From Streptomyces koelreuteriae (GTDB lineage Bacteria; Actinomycetota; Actinomycetes; Streptomycetales; Streptomycetaceae): DNA of 64,000 bases. The stretch's first letter is position 1; every line of letters begins with the position of its first letter. The notes under the pieces were generated by a model. That model was given only the letters and a program-made list of their open reading frames with translations, searched no databases and was not told the DNA's origin. This document shows positions 54,100 to 62,531 of this stretch, piece by piece. The position numbers were made by a program, and so were the translations under genes. Where the stretch lies: NCBI RefSeq assembly GCF_018604545.1, contig NZ_CP075896.1:1798001-1862000 (forward strand), read 5' to 3'.

Positions 54100-55029
54100 T
54101 CACGCGTCAGGCGTCGGGGGTGGCCCGCCGGTGCCGTGTGCCGCCCGGCGCCGGGCGAGCGATGCGGTGAGGGCGAGGAAGGCGCGCGCGGCCGGCGTGA
54201 GATGCGCGGGCAGGCTGACCATCGCGACGTGGAGGTGGGCGGTCGGCTCGATGGGCGCGACCACGGCGCCGCAGCGGCGGGCCAGCCGGGTCCAGGAGGA
54301 CGGCAGGACCGCGACGCCCACCCCGGTGAGGACCAGCGGCAGGATCGAGGTGCGGTGGTCCACGACCGTCACGATCTCCGTGCCGGTGCCGCCCGCGGTG
54401 ATGTCGTCGACGATGCCGCGCATCAGGCTGCCGGTGCGGGAGGCGATGAGTTTCTGCCCGGCGAGGTCCCCGGGCCGGATCGTGACGTCGTCCTCGACGG
54501 CCCCGCCGGGGGCGGCGACGACCACGAACGGCTGGTCCTCGACGTGCAGGACGTCCAGCCCGGCCGGCCGCACCGGGGCGGCGCTGCCCAGCAGCCCCAG
54601 TTCGCAGGCGCCGCTGCGGACCAGGGAGAGCACCTCGTCGGGGGTGAAGGCGGCCTGGGTGCTCACCGTCACGGACGGATGCAGCTCGGCGAAGCGGTGG
54701 ACGAGGGTCGTGAGCGGTTCGATGCCGGGCGAGGGCATGGTGGCGACCTCGACGGTGCCGCCGTGCAGCCCGGCGAGCGCGGCGGCGGTGTCCCGTACGG
54801 CCGTCAGGTCGCGCAGCACACGTCTGCTCGGCTCCAGCAGCTCCCGGCCGGCCTCGCTCAGCACGACGCCCCGGCCCACCCGGTGGAAGAGGGCCACCCC
54901 GAGGTCGGCCTCCAGGTTCGCCATCGACTGGGACAGCGAGGGCTGGGCGACGTGCAGGGCGGCGGCGGCCTTGCTGAAGCCGCCGTGCTCGACGATGGCG
55001 AGGAAGTACTCCAGTTGCCGGGCGTCCAT
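54100..55029 (-). CDS. LysR-family transcriptional regulator
   Basis: A 309-residue protein. The N-terminal winged helix-turn-helix is typical (MDARQLEYFLAIVEHGGFSKAAAALHVAQPSLSQSMANLEADLG), followed by a periplasmic-binding-like co-inducer domain (TVEVATMPSPGIEPL...). It lies between the glycerate kinase and the dehydrogenase on the same strand. It is the natural candidate to bind the shared ATAGG-containing motifs before dctA and the dehydrogenase, presumably in response to tartrate, D-malate or a derivative. Confidence 0.92.
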   Translation of the reverse strand: MDARQLEYFLAIVEHGGFSKAAAALHVAQPSLSQSMANLEADLGVALFHRVGRGVVLSEAGRELLEPSRRVLRDLTAVRDTAAALAGLHGGTVEVATMPSPGIEPLTTLVHRFAELHPSVTVSTQAAFTPDEVLSLVRSGACELGLLGSAAPVRPAGLDVLHVEDQPFVVVAAPGGAVEDDVTIRPGDLAGQKLIASRTGSLMRGIVDDITAGGTGTEIVTVVDHRTSILPLVLTGVGVAVLPSSWTRLARRCGAVVAPIEPTAHLHVAMVSLPAHLTPAARAFLALTASLARRRAAHGTGGPPPTPDA

Positions 55030-55066
55030 GGTGCCTCCCCGCTCCGTCCTGGTGCGACAGGCGAGC

Positions 55067-56227
55067 CTACCTGGCGGTTTCCGCTGTCTCCCGTCCCTTA
55101 CCTATGAGCCGGCGCTCGGCGAGTGCGCGCCCGCACCGCTCGAGCAGCCGCGCGGACAAGTCGCTGTCGTGCGCGCAGTCCTGGTCGGTGAGGTCGGTCA
55201 GGGCCTGGACGGAACGGAAGTGGGCGGCGGTCCGCTCGGCGGGCAAGGTGCAGCGGCCGGCCACCGCGTGCACCTCCGTGCCGTACCGGCGGGCCCGCCG
55301 GGCGAGCGCGACCGGCAGCTTGCCCGACAGGGACTGCTCGTCGAGGCTGCCCTCACCGGTGACGACGAAGTCGCTCGCGGCGAGCAGTTCGTCGGCTCCG
55401 AGCAGGGTGAGGAAGTAGTCCGCCCCGGAGCACACGCGCCCGCCGAGCAGCATCCCGGCGTAGCCGAGCCCGCCGGCGGCTCCGGCGCCTGGCGTCTCCG
55501 CTCCTCGCGCGGCGTCCGGGTCGCCGGTCGCCGCCAGCCGGCGTACGAACCCGGCGAGGGCGTCGTCCAGTTCTCGCACTTCCGCCGCGCTCGCCCCCTT
55601 CTGTGGTCCGTAGACGGCGGCCGCGCCCGTCGGCCCGAGCAGCGGGTTGTCCACGTCGGTGGCGAGGACGAGGTCGATGTCTTTCAGGGCGGTACGGGCT
55701 TCGGTGAGGTCGGCGGTGCGGAGGTCGGCCAGTCCGCCGCCGCCCGGGCCGATCGGGGTGCCGTCCGCTCGGGCGAGCACCGCGCCGAGGGACCGTAGCA
55801 GGCCCGCGCCGCCGTCGGTGGTCGCGACGCCGCCGAGTGCGAGGACGATCGTGTCGGCGGCGCCCTCCAACGCGTACCGGACCGCCTCGCCGACGCCCTG
55901 ACTCGTGGCCGTGAGCGGCGCTTTCCGGCCGCCCGGCAGGACGCCGAGTCCGCAGACGGCCGCGGCTTCGATCAGGACGGTGCGGCCGTGTATGGCGACG
56001 CCGGCGGTGAGAGGCTGCCCGGTCGGGCCGGTCACCACGAGGTCCTCGCGGCGGAACCGGCCCGCGCAGGCGGCGGCCACGCTGCCCTCTCCGCCGTCGG
56101 CCAACGGCAGCCGGTCGACCCGCGTGTCCGGGGCGGCCTCCAGCAGCCCCCGCTCCAGTGCGCGGGCCACCTCGTCGGCGCTGAGGGAGCCCTTGAACTT
56201 GTCCGGGGCGATCAGGACGGACGCCAT
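55067..56227 (-). CDS. glxK: glycerate kinase (GlxK/GarK type)
   Basis: A 386-residue kinase of the GlxK/GarK family: VLIAPDKFKGSLSADEVARA, ADGGEGSV, GGVATTDGGAGLLRSLGA and VVTGEGSLDEQSLSGK are diagnostic. It phosphorylates D-glycerate to 2-phosphoglycerate, which feeds glycolysis. Its ATG shares one base with the dctA stop (TGATG), so uptake and phosphorylation are co-translated. Confidence 0.93.
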   Translation of the reverse strand: MASVLIAPDKFKGSLSADEVARALERGLLEAAPDTRVDRLPLADGGEGSVAAACAGRFRREDLVVTGPTGQPLTAGVAIHGRTVLIEAAAVCGLGVLPGGRKAPLTATSQGVGEAVRYALEGAADTIVLALGGVATTDGGAGLLRSLGAVLARADGTPIGPGGGGLADLRTADLTEARTALKDIDLVLATDVDNPLLGPTGAAAVYGPQKGASAAEVRELDDALAGFVRRLAATGDPDAARGAETPGAGAAGGLGYAGMLLGGRVCSGADYFLTLLGADELLAASDFVVTGEGSLDEQSLSGKLPVALARRARRYGTEVHAVAGRCTLPAERTAAHFRSVQALTDLTDQDCAHDSDLSARLLERCGRALAERRLIGKGRETAETAR

Positions 56228-57639
56228 CAGGGCGTCACCTCGGCCGGTTCGACGGGGGTGCGCTGGACGGGCGCGGGCGCCCCGGCCGGGCGTTCCGCGC
56301 CCTCGGACTCCGCCGTCGCCGGTGGCTCTCCCGCCTCACCGGCCAGGACCGCGCGAGCCCTGGCCAGGTCCAGTCCGTTCTCCCACTTGGCGACGAACAG
56401 GGTGGCGACGGCGTTGCCGAAGAAGTTCACCAGCGCCCGGCACTCGGACATGAACTTGTCGATGCCGAAGATGAGCATGATCCCCGCGGCCGGGACGGAA
56501 CCGACCGTCGACAGCGTCGCGGTGAGCGCGATGAAGCCGCCCCCGGCCACTCCCGCCGCGCCTTTGGACGTCAGCAGCATGACGGCCAGCAGCCCGAGTT
56601 GCTGGCCGAGGGAGAGGGACGTGTCGGTGGCCTGGGCGATGTAGAGGGTGGCCAGTGAGAGGTAGATGGCCGCGCCGTCGAGGTTGAAGCTGTAGCCGGT
56701 CGGCACGACCAGTCCGACCGTGGACCGCTCGGCGCCCATGAACTGCAGCTTGCGCATCAGCCCGGGCAGCGCCGGCTCGGCCGTGGAGGTGCCGAGGACC
56801 AGCCAGAACTCCTCCTTGAAGTAGCGGAAGAGCTGGAAGATGTTCAGCCGCACGTACAGCGCGAGCACTCCGCCGAGCACAACCACGACGAACAGGGCGG
56901 AGGTGACGTAGAAGAGGAGGATCAGCGAGCCGAGGCTGGTCAGCGTGGACAGGCCGAACTTCCCGATGGCGTACGACATCGCGCCGAAGGCGCCCAGCGG
57001 TGCGGCCTTCATGACGAACGAAAGGACCTTGAAGACGACCTCGGTCAGCCGTCCCACGGCCGCGATGATCGGCTCGCCCGTCTTCCCGACCATCTTCAGC
57101 GCAATGCCGAAGACGACGGCCAGGAAGATCACCTGGAGGATGTCGCCCTCGACGAACGGCCCGAAGAAGCTGTCCGGCACGATATTGGTGAGGAACTCCC
57201 ACCAGTGCTGGTGTTCGCCCTGGTCGATGTACTGGCCCGCGTCGCCCGAGGCCTTGAGCGTCGACGGGTCGGCGTGCACACCGTCGCCGAGCCGAAAGAG
57301 GTTGATCGCCACCAGGCCGGTCAGCAGGGCGACGATCGTGCCGACCTGGAAGTAGGTCAGCGCCTTGATGCCGGTCCGGCCGACCTTCTTCAGATCGGCG
57401 ACCCCGGCGATACCGCCGATGATCGTCAGGAACACGATCGGGCCGATCAGCATCTTCATCGCGGTGATGAACGTGGTGCCGATCGGCTCCATGTCGGTGG
57501 CGAGATCCGGCCATCGCCAGCCCAGCACGATGCCGATCACGATCGCCACCAGCACCTGTACGTACAACTGCCGGTACCACGGCGTCGCCGCGATCCGCAC
57601 GGCTTGCTCGGCTCGCTCGGTGCCCGGGGTATGCGTCAT
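56227..57639 (-). CDS. dctA: dicarboxylate:cation symporter DctA
   Basis: A 470-residue DAACS-family transporter with eight to nine membrane segments. MKMLIGPIVFLTIIGGIAGV, GTSTAEPALPGLMRKLQ (serine-rich loop equivalent), PTGYSFNLDGAAIYLSLAT and GIDKFMSECRALVNFFGNAVAT are characteristic. It brings C4-dicarboxylates (malate, succinate, tartrate-like acids) into the cell with protons or Na+. GGGAGG stands five bases before the ATG. The likely LysR operator lies about 100 bases upstream. Confidence 0.95.
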   Translation of the reverse strand: MTHTPGTERAEQAVRIAATPWYRQLYVQVLVAIVIGIVLGWRWPDLATDMEPIGTTFITAMKMLIGPIVFLTIIGGIAGVADLKKVGRTGIKALTYFQVGTIVALLTGLVAINLFRLGDGVHADPSTLKASGDAGQYIDQGEHQHWWEFLTNIVPDSFFGPFVEGDILQVIFLAVVFGIALKMVGKTGEPIIAAVGRLTEVVFKVLSFVMKAAPLGAFGAMSYAIGKFGLSTLTSLGSLILLFYVTSALFVVVVLGGVLALYVRLNIFQLFRYFKEEFWLVLGTSTAEPALPGLMRKLQFMGAERSTVGLVVPTGYSFNLDGAAIYLSLATLYIAQATDTSLSLGQQLGLLAVMLLTSKGAAGVAGGGFIALTATLSTVGSVPAAGIMLIFGIDKFMSECRALVNFFGNAVATLFVAKWENGLDLARARAVLAGEAGEPPATAESEGAERPAGAPAPVQRTPVEPAEVTP

Positions 57640-57738
57640 TGCGGCCTCCCTGATCGCGCGACACCGGGCCCGACCGGTCCGCGCCAGCTTGCGCCACAGT
57701 GAACCGGGGCCCGGCTCAGGGGGTCCACGACCAAAAAT

Positions 57739-57764
57739 CGATGCCCCGTATAGGCGGTGCCTAT
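57739..57764. promoter_or_regulatory. candidate LysR operator upstream of dctA
   Basis: The core is a perfect inverted repeat ATAGG-n5-CCTAT (57750-57764) with extra conserved bases CGATGC to its left. The whole 26-base block recurs, with five changes, before the dehydrogenase gene at 54071. It lies within the 240-base gap upstream of dctA, in a position suited to activation. Confidence 0.7.
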
Positions 57765-57879
57765 CTGTGCCGGCGCACCCGGGGGCGGCGCCCGCCGGGT
57801 GCGGGCATGGCCGCGCAGGTCGAGGCCGCCGCCACCGACCTGGGCCCTCCCGTCGACGGCGGCCACGTCGCCCGGTGAC

Positions 57880-58533
57880 CTACTGGGTCAGTCCGTTCGT
57901 GCAGGCGGCGCCAGGCTCAGGGGTCTGCGAGCCCTGGACGTACTTGGTCAGGAACTGCTCGACGCGGGGATCCGACGCCTTGTCCACGGTGAGCTGGTAG
58001 CCCCAGGCCGACAGCATGATCTTCCCGGCCTGGTCGTCGACCGGGCTCATCAGTGTGTAGGGGGTCCTGGAGACCTTGTCTCCGAGCGCCTTGACGTCGG
58101 CGTCGGCGGCCTTGTCGTTGTACGTCACCCAGACCGCCCCGTGTTCGAGCGAGTGGACGGCGTTCTCCTTGCCTATGGCCTTGGTGTAGACGGTGCCGTC
58201 GCAGGTCATCCACGCCTGGCTGTGGTCGCCGCCGACGGGCGGGTTCATCGGGTAGTCGACGGCCGTCTGCACGTGCTCGCGGCCGAGCTTCTTCGCGTTC
58301 CAGGTCTTCTCGCCGCGTACGGGCTTCTTCGCCGCGGCGGCCTGCTGCTCGTCCTTCTCGTCGGCCTTGTTCAGGGCGTAGGCGCCGAAGCCGGCCAGTC
58401 CGGCGACGATGACCACGCTGAGCGTGATGGTGATGACGCGGCTGCGGCGCTCGCGGGCTCTCTCTGCGCGGCGCATCTCCTCGATGCGGGCCTTGCGGGA
58501 GACGGCGGCGGCCTTCTTGCTGCTCTTGCTCAT
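57880..58533 (-). CDS. DUF3105 membrane-anchored protein
   Basis: A 217-residue protein with a basic N-terminus, one membrane segment (VITITLSVVIVAGLAGFGAYAL) and an extracytoplasmic DUF3105 domain: YPMNPPVGGDHSQAWMTCDGTVY, VHSLEHGAVWVTYND and ACTNGL near the end. The conserved His and Cys residues suggest metal or disulfide chemistry, but the function is not known. The next upstream genes on this strand encode a His/Cys-rich DUF6153 protein and a DsbA-like thiol protein, a grouping that hints at envelope redox or metal handling. Confidence 0.85.
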   Translation of the reverse strand: MSKSSKKAAAVSRKARIEEMRRAERARERRSRVITITLSVVIVAGLAGFGAYALNKADEKDEQQAAAAKKPVRGEKTWNAKKLGREHVQTAVDYPMNPPVGGDHSQAWMTCDGTVYTKAIGKENAVHSLEHGAVWVTYNDKAADADVKALGDKVSRTPYTLMSPVDDQAGKIMLSAWGYQLTVDKASDPRVEQFLTKYVQGSQTPEPGAACTNGLTQ

Positions 58534-58641
58534 GGCGGGGTGTCCTTCTTCCTTCGCGCCGTACGGCGGTCAGTGCGGGGATGGCATGGATGTCTCGGGC
58601 GCCGTGCGCTCGTGTGGGCGCACGGCGTCCCGGCATCCGGC

Positions 58642-59037
58642 TCAGGTCCGCAGCACCTGAAGGGCATGAAGGTCGGGAGCGCCGCTCACGGGAGGAGGCT
58701 GGGCGAGGAGCGCGGGGCCGCCCTGCCGCCTGGGCGGATCCGGCATGCGGGGCAGGAGCGCCGGCATCGGCTGGACGGGGGTTGCGAGCACCCCCGCCGC
58801 CGGGTGTACGGCCTGAGCACAGCACGCGTCCCCGGTGGGACAGTCGTCCACATGCACGGCCGCGACGGCGTGATGTCCGGCCCGGTGGCCGCCGTCGACG
58901 CCGCCGTGTCCCGCGTACCCCAGGCACATCACCAGCGCCGCGAGCAGGACGGCGAGGGCAGGACTCAGGACCCGGGCCCACGTGGTCCACCACGCTCCGC
59001 GGGATCTGCGCTGCGTCAGCGGCGTCCTGCTCGTCAT
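58642..59037 (-). CDS. DUF6153-like His/Cys-rich small membrane protein
   Basis: A 131-residue protein with one membrane segment or signal anchor (VLSPALAVLLAALVMCLGYAGHG), then a His-rich stretch (GGHRAGHHAVAAVHVDD), a CPTGDACC motif and a proline-rich tail. The composition suggests transient metal binding. I associate this layout with the Streptomyces DUF6153 family, of unknown role. It lies between the DUF3105 and DsbA-like genes on the same strand. Confidence 0.7.
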   Translation of the reverse strand: MTSRTPLTQRRSRGAWWTTWARVLSPALAVLLAALVMCLGYAGHGGVDGGHRAGHHAVAAVHVDDCPTGDACCAQAVHPAAGVLATPVQPMPALLPRMPDPPRRQGGPALLAQPPPVSGAPDLHALQVLRT

Positions 59038-59078
59038 CACGGTGATGTTAAGCGGTTTCCGGAGGTGCCGGGGCGGGG

Positions 59079-59747
59079 TCAGTCGCCGAGCCTGTCCTCG
59101 ATGAGCGCCTTGAACTCCTTGTAGGAGGCGGGTGGTTGGATCCTGGTCCCGTCGATGAGGAAGGTCGGAGTGCCCTGGACGCCCAGGCCGAGGCCGTCGC
59201 GCTGGTCGGCCTGAACGCGTCCGGCCGTCTCCGGATCGGCGAAGTCGGCGTCGAACTTCTTCATGTTCAGGCCGAGTTCCTCGGCGTAGCCGCGGAAGAC
59301 GGGCGCCTTCCACTCCTGCGACTCGCCCCACTCCTTCTGCGTGGTGAAGAGCTTGGTGTACATCGCCTCGAATGCGCCCTGCCGGGCGGCGGCCTCGGCG
59401 GCACGTGCGGCCGGCTCGGCGTTGCGGTGTCCGGGCATGGGGAAGTACCGGGCGACGAAGGTGACCCGGTCGCCGTACTCCTCACGCAGCCGCTCCACGA
59501 CCGGGTAGTACGCCCCGCAGGCCTCGCACTCGAAGTCGAGGAACTCGACGATCGTGAGCTCGCTGCGCTCCGGCTCGGACAGCCGGTGACTGGAGGCCCG
59601 GACGGGCAGCGCCTCGGCGACGGGCCTTACGTCCGCCCCGGCGCTGCCGCGGTCGTCGGGCCGCAGCAACAGGTAGGAGCCGAGGGCGGCGGCGAAACCG
59701 GCGGCGAGGACGGCGGCGACGATCAGGTGCTTGTACAGCTTCTTCAT
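59079..59747 (-). CDS. DsbA-family thiol:disulfide protein, membrane anchored
   Basis: A 222-residue protein with an N-terminal membrane anchor (LIVAAVLAAGFAAALGSYLLL) and a thioredoxin-fold DsbA domain outside the membrane. The active site is CEAC in FLDFECEACGAYYPVV, with the cis-proline loop GVQGTPTFLIDG. It should oxidise, reduce or isomerise disulfides in secreted proteins, possibly the Cys-containing neighbours. GAGGAA precedes the ATG. Confidence 0.9.
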   Translation of the reverse strand: MKKLYKHLIVAAVLAAGFAAALGSYLLLRPDDRGSAGADVRPVAEALPVRASSHRLSEPERSELTIVEFLDFECEACGAYYPVVERLREEYGDRVTFVARYFPMPGHRNAEPAARAAEAAARQGAFEAMYTKLFTTQKEWGESQEWKAPVFRGYAEELGLNMKKFDADFADPETAGRVQADQRDGLGLGVQGTPTFLIDGTRIQPPASYKEFKALIEDRLGD

Positions 59748-59878
59748 GATTCCTCGGGGGGTGTGGTCGTGGTGGTGCCCGGCGGGACGCCCGTCGCGGG
59801 CGTGCGGGCAGGGGAGGTGTCACGCCCTCGACCCAGGACCGCTACGACAACGGCGGTTACGACAAGGCCGCGTGCCCG

Positions 59879-60568
59879 TCAGGGCAGGCAGGGGCCGGCG
59901 ACCGGCATCGGCCGGAGCAGGGGCTGAGGCAGGGGCGGGACGGACGGGCCGTGCCCGTGACGCGGGGGCGCCCTGCCCTCGTTCAGCCGCACCAGCAGCG
60001 CCGACACCGGCGGAGCGGCGCTCTCGCGCACCACGATCCGCGGGCCGTTGCCGTGGCGACGGCTCAGCAGCGGCCACAGGAACAGCAGCAGACGTCGTAC
60101 GACCGTCCAGAGGGTCCGGCTCTGCCACAGCAGCCGCTCGGTGAGGCCCAGCAGTCGGGCGGCGAGCAGGAGCATGACCGCATGACCGGCCAGCACAGCC
60201 CCGGGCGACGGCCCGGCGACCGCGCTGTGTTCGACCAGCGGGGACAAGCCGCCGCCCGGGCCGCCCCGTTCCGCCACCGCCGCACACGCGCCGGGCAGGG
60301 AGTAGGCGGCGTGACAGGCCAGTTGCGCGGCGGCGAGCACCGCCAGCACCTGGGTGTCCGTCAGCCTCCGCCGTGTCAGCACCGTCGCGCCCGGCACGGC
60401 CACCGCGGCCATCCCGGCCACGATGATCCACCGAGGGGCGTGGCACCGCGCCAGCACGTGCCCGGCCAGCGGCAGCAGCACACACAGCACCGCGAGCACA
60501 CCCGCCCTGAGCCCGCGCAGCACACCGGACGCCGGGGAGGCGAGTCCTCGCGGGCGGTGCGGTCGCAT
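59879..60568 (-). CDS. hypothetical integral membrane protein
   Basis: A 229-residue protein with four to five hydrophobic segments (GLRAGVLAVLCVLLPLAGHVLA, WIIVAGMAAVAVPGATVL, QVLAVLAAAQLACHAAY, AVLAGHAVMLLLAARLLG) and a proline-rich cytosolic tail. I have seen such proteins next to copper-handling or DsbA-like genes in Streptomyces, but no function is established. The ATG at 60568 begins just before the first charged stretch. Confidence 0.7.
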   Translation of the reverse strand: MRPHRPRGLASPASGVLRGLRAGVLAVLCVLLPLAGHVLARCHAPRWIIVAGMAAVAVPGATVLTRRRLTDTQVLAVLAAAQLACHAAYSLPGACAAVAERGGPGGGLSPLVEHSAVAGPSPGAVLAGHAVMLLLAARLLGLTERLLWQSRTLWTVVRRLLLFLWPLLSRRHGNGPRIVVRESAAPPVSALLVRLNEGRAPPRHGHGPSVPPLPQPLLRPMPVAGPCLP

Positions 60569-60671
60569 CAGGGCCGGGCCTTCGGGAGCGTCGGGCTGCG
60601 AGGGTCGGTTCCCCCGCACGCCTCGGCAGCGTACCGGGCCACTCCTGACACCCCTCTCGCGGTGCCCGCCG

Positions 60672-61274
60672 CTACAGCCAGTCGCGCTCCCGGGCGTAGC
60701 GCGCCGCTGCGTGCCGGGTCCGGGTCTGGGTCTTCCGCATGGCGTTCGAGAGGTAGTTGCGTACGGTGCCCTCCGCCAGGTGGAGGCGGGCGGCGATGTC
60801 GGCGACGGAATAGCCGTCGCGGGTGACGCGCAGGACGTCGATCTCCCGGTCGGTGAGGGGACAGTCGTCGACGACGGCGAGCGCGGAGACGTCCGGGTCG
60901 ATCCAGCGCTTGCCGGCGTGCAGGGTGTTGATGACCGCCGTGATGTGCGCGGGTTCCGCCGACTTGCTGACGAAGCCCTGGACGCCCAACTTCAAGGCCT
61001 TGCGGAGCACTCCGGGCCTGGCGTGGCGGGTCAGCATGAGGATCACCTGCTCCGGCCGGGTACGGCGGATCTCCGCGACAGCGCCCAGTCCGTCCACACC
61101 GGGCATCTCCAGATCGATGGCGAGCACGTCGGGCCGGTGCAGGAGCGTGGCCCGGACCGCGGATTCGCCGTCCTGCGCTTCGGCGAGCACGGTGATCTCG
61201 TCCTCCAGGCTCAGCAACGCGGCCAGCGCCTTGCGGAGCAGGGCCTCGTCGTCGGCGAGCACCACGGTGGTCAT
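60672..61274 (-). CDS. NarL/LuxR-family response regulator (orphan)
   Basis: A 200-residue two-domain regulator. The receiver has the acidic pair in LADDEA, phosphoacceptor D54 in AIDLEMPG and the conserved lysine in VSKSAE. The C-terminal LuxR helix-turn-helix is LTDREIDVLRVTRDGYSVADIAARLHLAEGTVRNYLSNAMRKTQ. It is close to DesR-type regulators. Its cognate histidine kinase survives only as a C-terminal scrap overlapping the ATG (ATGA), so the protein now lacks its natural partner at this locus. Confidence 0.92.
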   Translation of the reverse strand: MTTVVLADDEALLRKALAALLSLEDEITVLAEAQDGESAVRATLLHRPDVLAIDLEMPGVDGLGAVAEIRRTRPEQVILMLTRHARPGVLRKALKLGVQGFVSKSAEPAHITAVINTLHAGKRWIDPDVSALAVVDDCPLTDREIDVLRVTRDGYSVADIAARLHLAEGTVRNYLSNAMRKTQTRTRHAAARYARERDWL

Positions 61275-61371
61275 CGGTCGGTCCTCCCGTGCGAGAACGC
61301 GGCGGCCGTGAGGAAGCGCCCGTCCGTCTGCTCCACCGTCAGCTCTCCTCCGCTGTCGCCCACGCGCTCCC
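61271..61371 (-). pseudogene. remnant of DesK-like sensor histidine kinase (C-terminal end)
   Basis: The minus-strand frame ending at the TGA overlapping the response-regulator ATG reads RERVGDSGGELTVEQTDG, then RFLTAAAFS, matching the very end of DesK-type kinases (GMRER...GGxLxxxxxxGxFxVxAxxP). Homology stops after about 33 codons, where the sequence becomes part of a plus-strand permease fragment. The dimerisation, catalytic and membrane domains are gone. Confidence 0.75.
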
Positions 61372-61722
61372 TGGGTTCCCCTCCTGGCGGCGGCGATCCT
61401 CTCCACGGTCGCCATGATGCTCGGCCTGGGCCTGGCCACGGCCGGCCTGACGAACTCCCCCGAACACGCCCAGGTGACCACCTTGCCGGTCAGCCTCGGC
61501 ACCATCGCCGTCGCCGGCTGGGTCGGAATCAGCGGCACCGAGGAACTCCCCCTGCTCAAGCGCCTGCTCCCCGGCGGCTCGGCCACGGAGCTCGTCCTCA
61601 ACGCCTGGAACGGCGGCGTCCCCGTGACGGACTCCCTCCTCCTGCTGGCCCCCACCCTGAGCTGGGTCGTCGTCGCCATCGCCCTGGCCTCCCGCATGTT
61701 CCGCTGGGAGCCGCGCCGCTGA
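61372..61722 (+). pseudogene. remnant of ABC-2 type permease (C-terminal part)
   Basis: An open plus-strand frame starting near 61372 (WVPLLAAAILSTVAMMLGLGLATAG) encodes about 116 residues with three hydrophobic segments. It ends LAPTLSWVVVAIALASRMFRWEPR, the usual end of ABC-2 permeases. LPVSLGTIAVAGWVGISGTEEL is a normal internal stretch. No start or ribosome-binding site exists and the N-terminal half plus the ATPase gene are missing. ABC-2 transporters are commonly divergent from DesKR-like pairs, which fits a single deletion. Confidence 0.75.
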
Positions 61723-61913
61723 GCGGGCTTCGGAGGCGAGCCGTCCCAGTCCCCCGTTCCAGGCCACCGGTATCTCCGCTGGTCAGACCCCGTTCCAGCG
61801 TTCCGGCGTCCCGGGATCGCCGTCGGCTGTGGCGGGCGGGACGGATCGCGGAACAGGCTTCGGTCGTCTCAGCGACCCGCTGGACGACACACCTCTGCAC
61901 GATGGAGATATCG
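61723..61913 (+). promoter_or_regulatory. promoter region of DUF4232 gene
   Basis: A 191-base gap between the permease remnant and the secreted-protein gene. It contains a short direct repeat, CCGTTCCAG at 61755-61763 and CCGTTCCAGCGTTCC at 61790-61804. No operator was recognised. Confidence 0.35.
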
Positions 61914-62438
61914 ATGCGTTCGCGCTTTGCCGCCCGTCCCGCCCGCCTCGCCCTGGCCGCCGTCGCGGCGGTGGCTCTCACCGCCACCGCGACCGCGACG
62001 GCCACCGCCGAAAGCCGAGGCAGCGCCGCGCCGCGGGCCTGTGTCACCAAGGACCTGACCTTCAAGATCACCACGGAGACGCAGGCGGGTGGCTACTACC
62101 TCCTGACCGCCAAGGCCAAGTCGGGCGTCACCTGCTACCTGAAGGGTGTCTTCCCGTCCGCGTCCTTCGGCTCGGCCGCCGACACCGAGGTGGGACCGGC
62201 CGAGCACGCCGTCAGCGACAACGTCGTGCTGTCCGGCTCCACCCGGGCCTACGCCGGCATCAACCCCAAGACCACCAACAACGATTTCGGCAAGGAGTTC
62301 GAGCGGATCCACCTGTCCGTCGCGGGCGACGAGGCCAACTCCGTCAGCCTCGACCTCCCCGACACCGCCCTGGTCGACCGGCCCGTGGCCACCAACTGGC
62401 ACGCCGACCCGGCCGACGCCGTCCCGTTCTCGGGCTGA
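61914..62438 (+). CDS. secreted DUF4232 protein
   Basis: A 174-residue protein with a signal peptide (RLALAAVAAVALTATATATATAES, cut after an Ala-x-Ala-like site) and a DUF4232 beta-sandwich: ACVTKDLTFKITTETQAGGYYLLTAKAKSGVTCYLKGVFPSASFG, with two cysteines likely paired. Such exported proteins are abundant in Streptomyces and of unknown role. The ATG at 61914 is chosen over the one at 61902 because GGAG lies about six bases before it. A nested terminator follows at the stop codon. Confidence 0.88.
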   Translation: MRSRFAARPARLALAAVAAVALTATATATATAESRGSAAPRACVTKDLTFKITTETQAGGYYLLTAKAKSGVTCYLKGVFPSASFGSAADTEVGPAEHAVSDNVVLSGSTRAYAGINPKTTNNDFGKEFERIHLSVAGDEANSVSLDLPDTALVDRPVATNWHADPADAVPFSG

Positions 62439-62479
62439 CGGGGGACGGCGCGCTCGCCGTCCTAACCAGCACCCCCGTC
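62437..62479 (+). terminator. nested intrinsic terminator
   Basis: An inner hairpin, GGACGGCG/CGCCGTCC (62443-62450 and 62455-62462) with a CGCT loop, sits inside outer arms GACGGGGG/CCCCCGTC (62437-62444 and 62472-62479). It begins at the stop codon of the DUF4232 gene. The two stems overlap by two bases, so they probably compete. Confidence 0.75.
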
Positions 62480-62531
62480 TAGGTGATGACCACCGACGCG
62501 CACACCGTGCCCACACGGCGACAGTCGGTCC

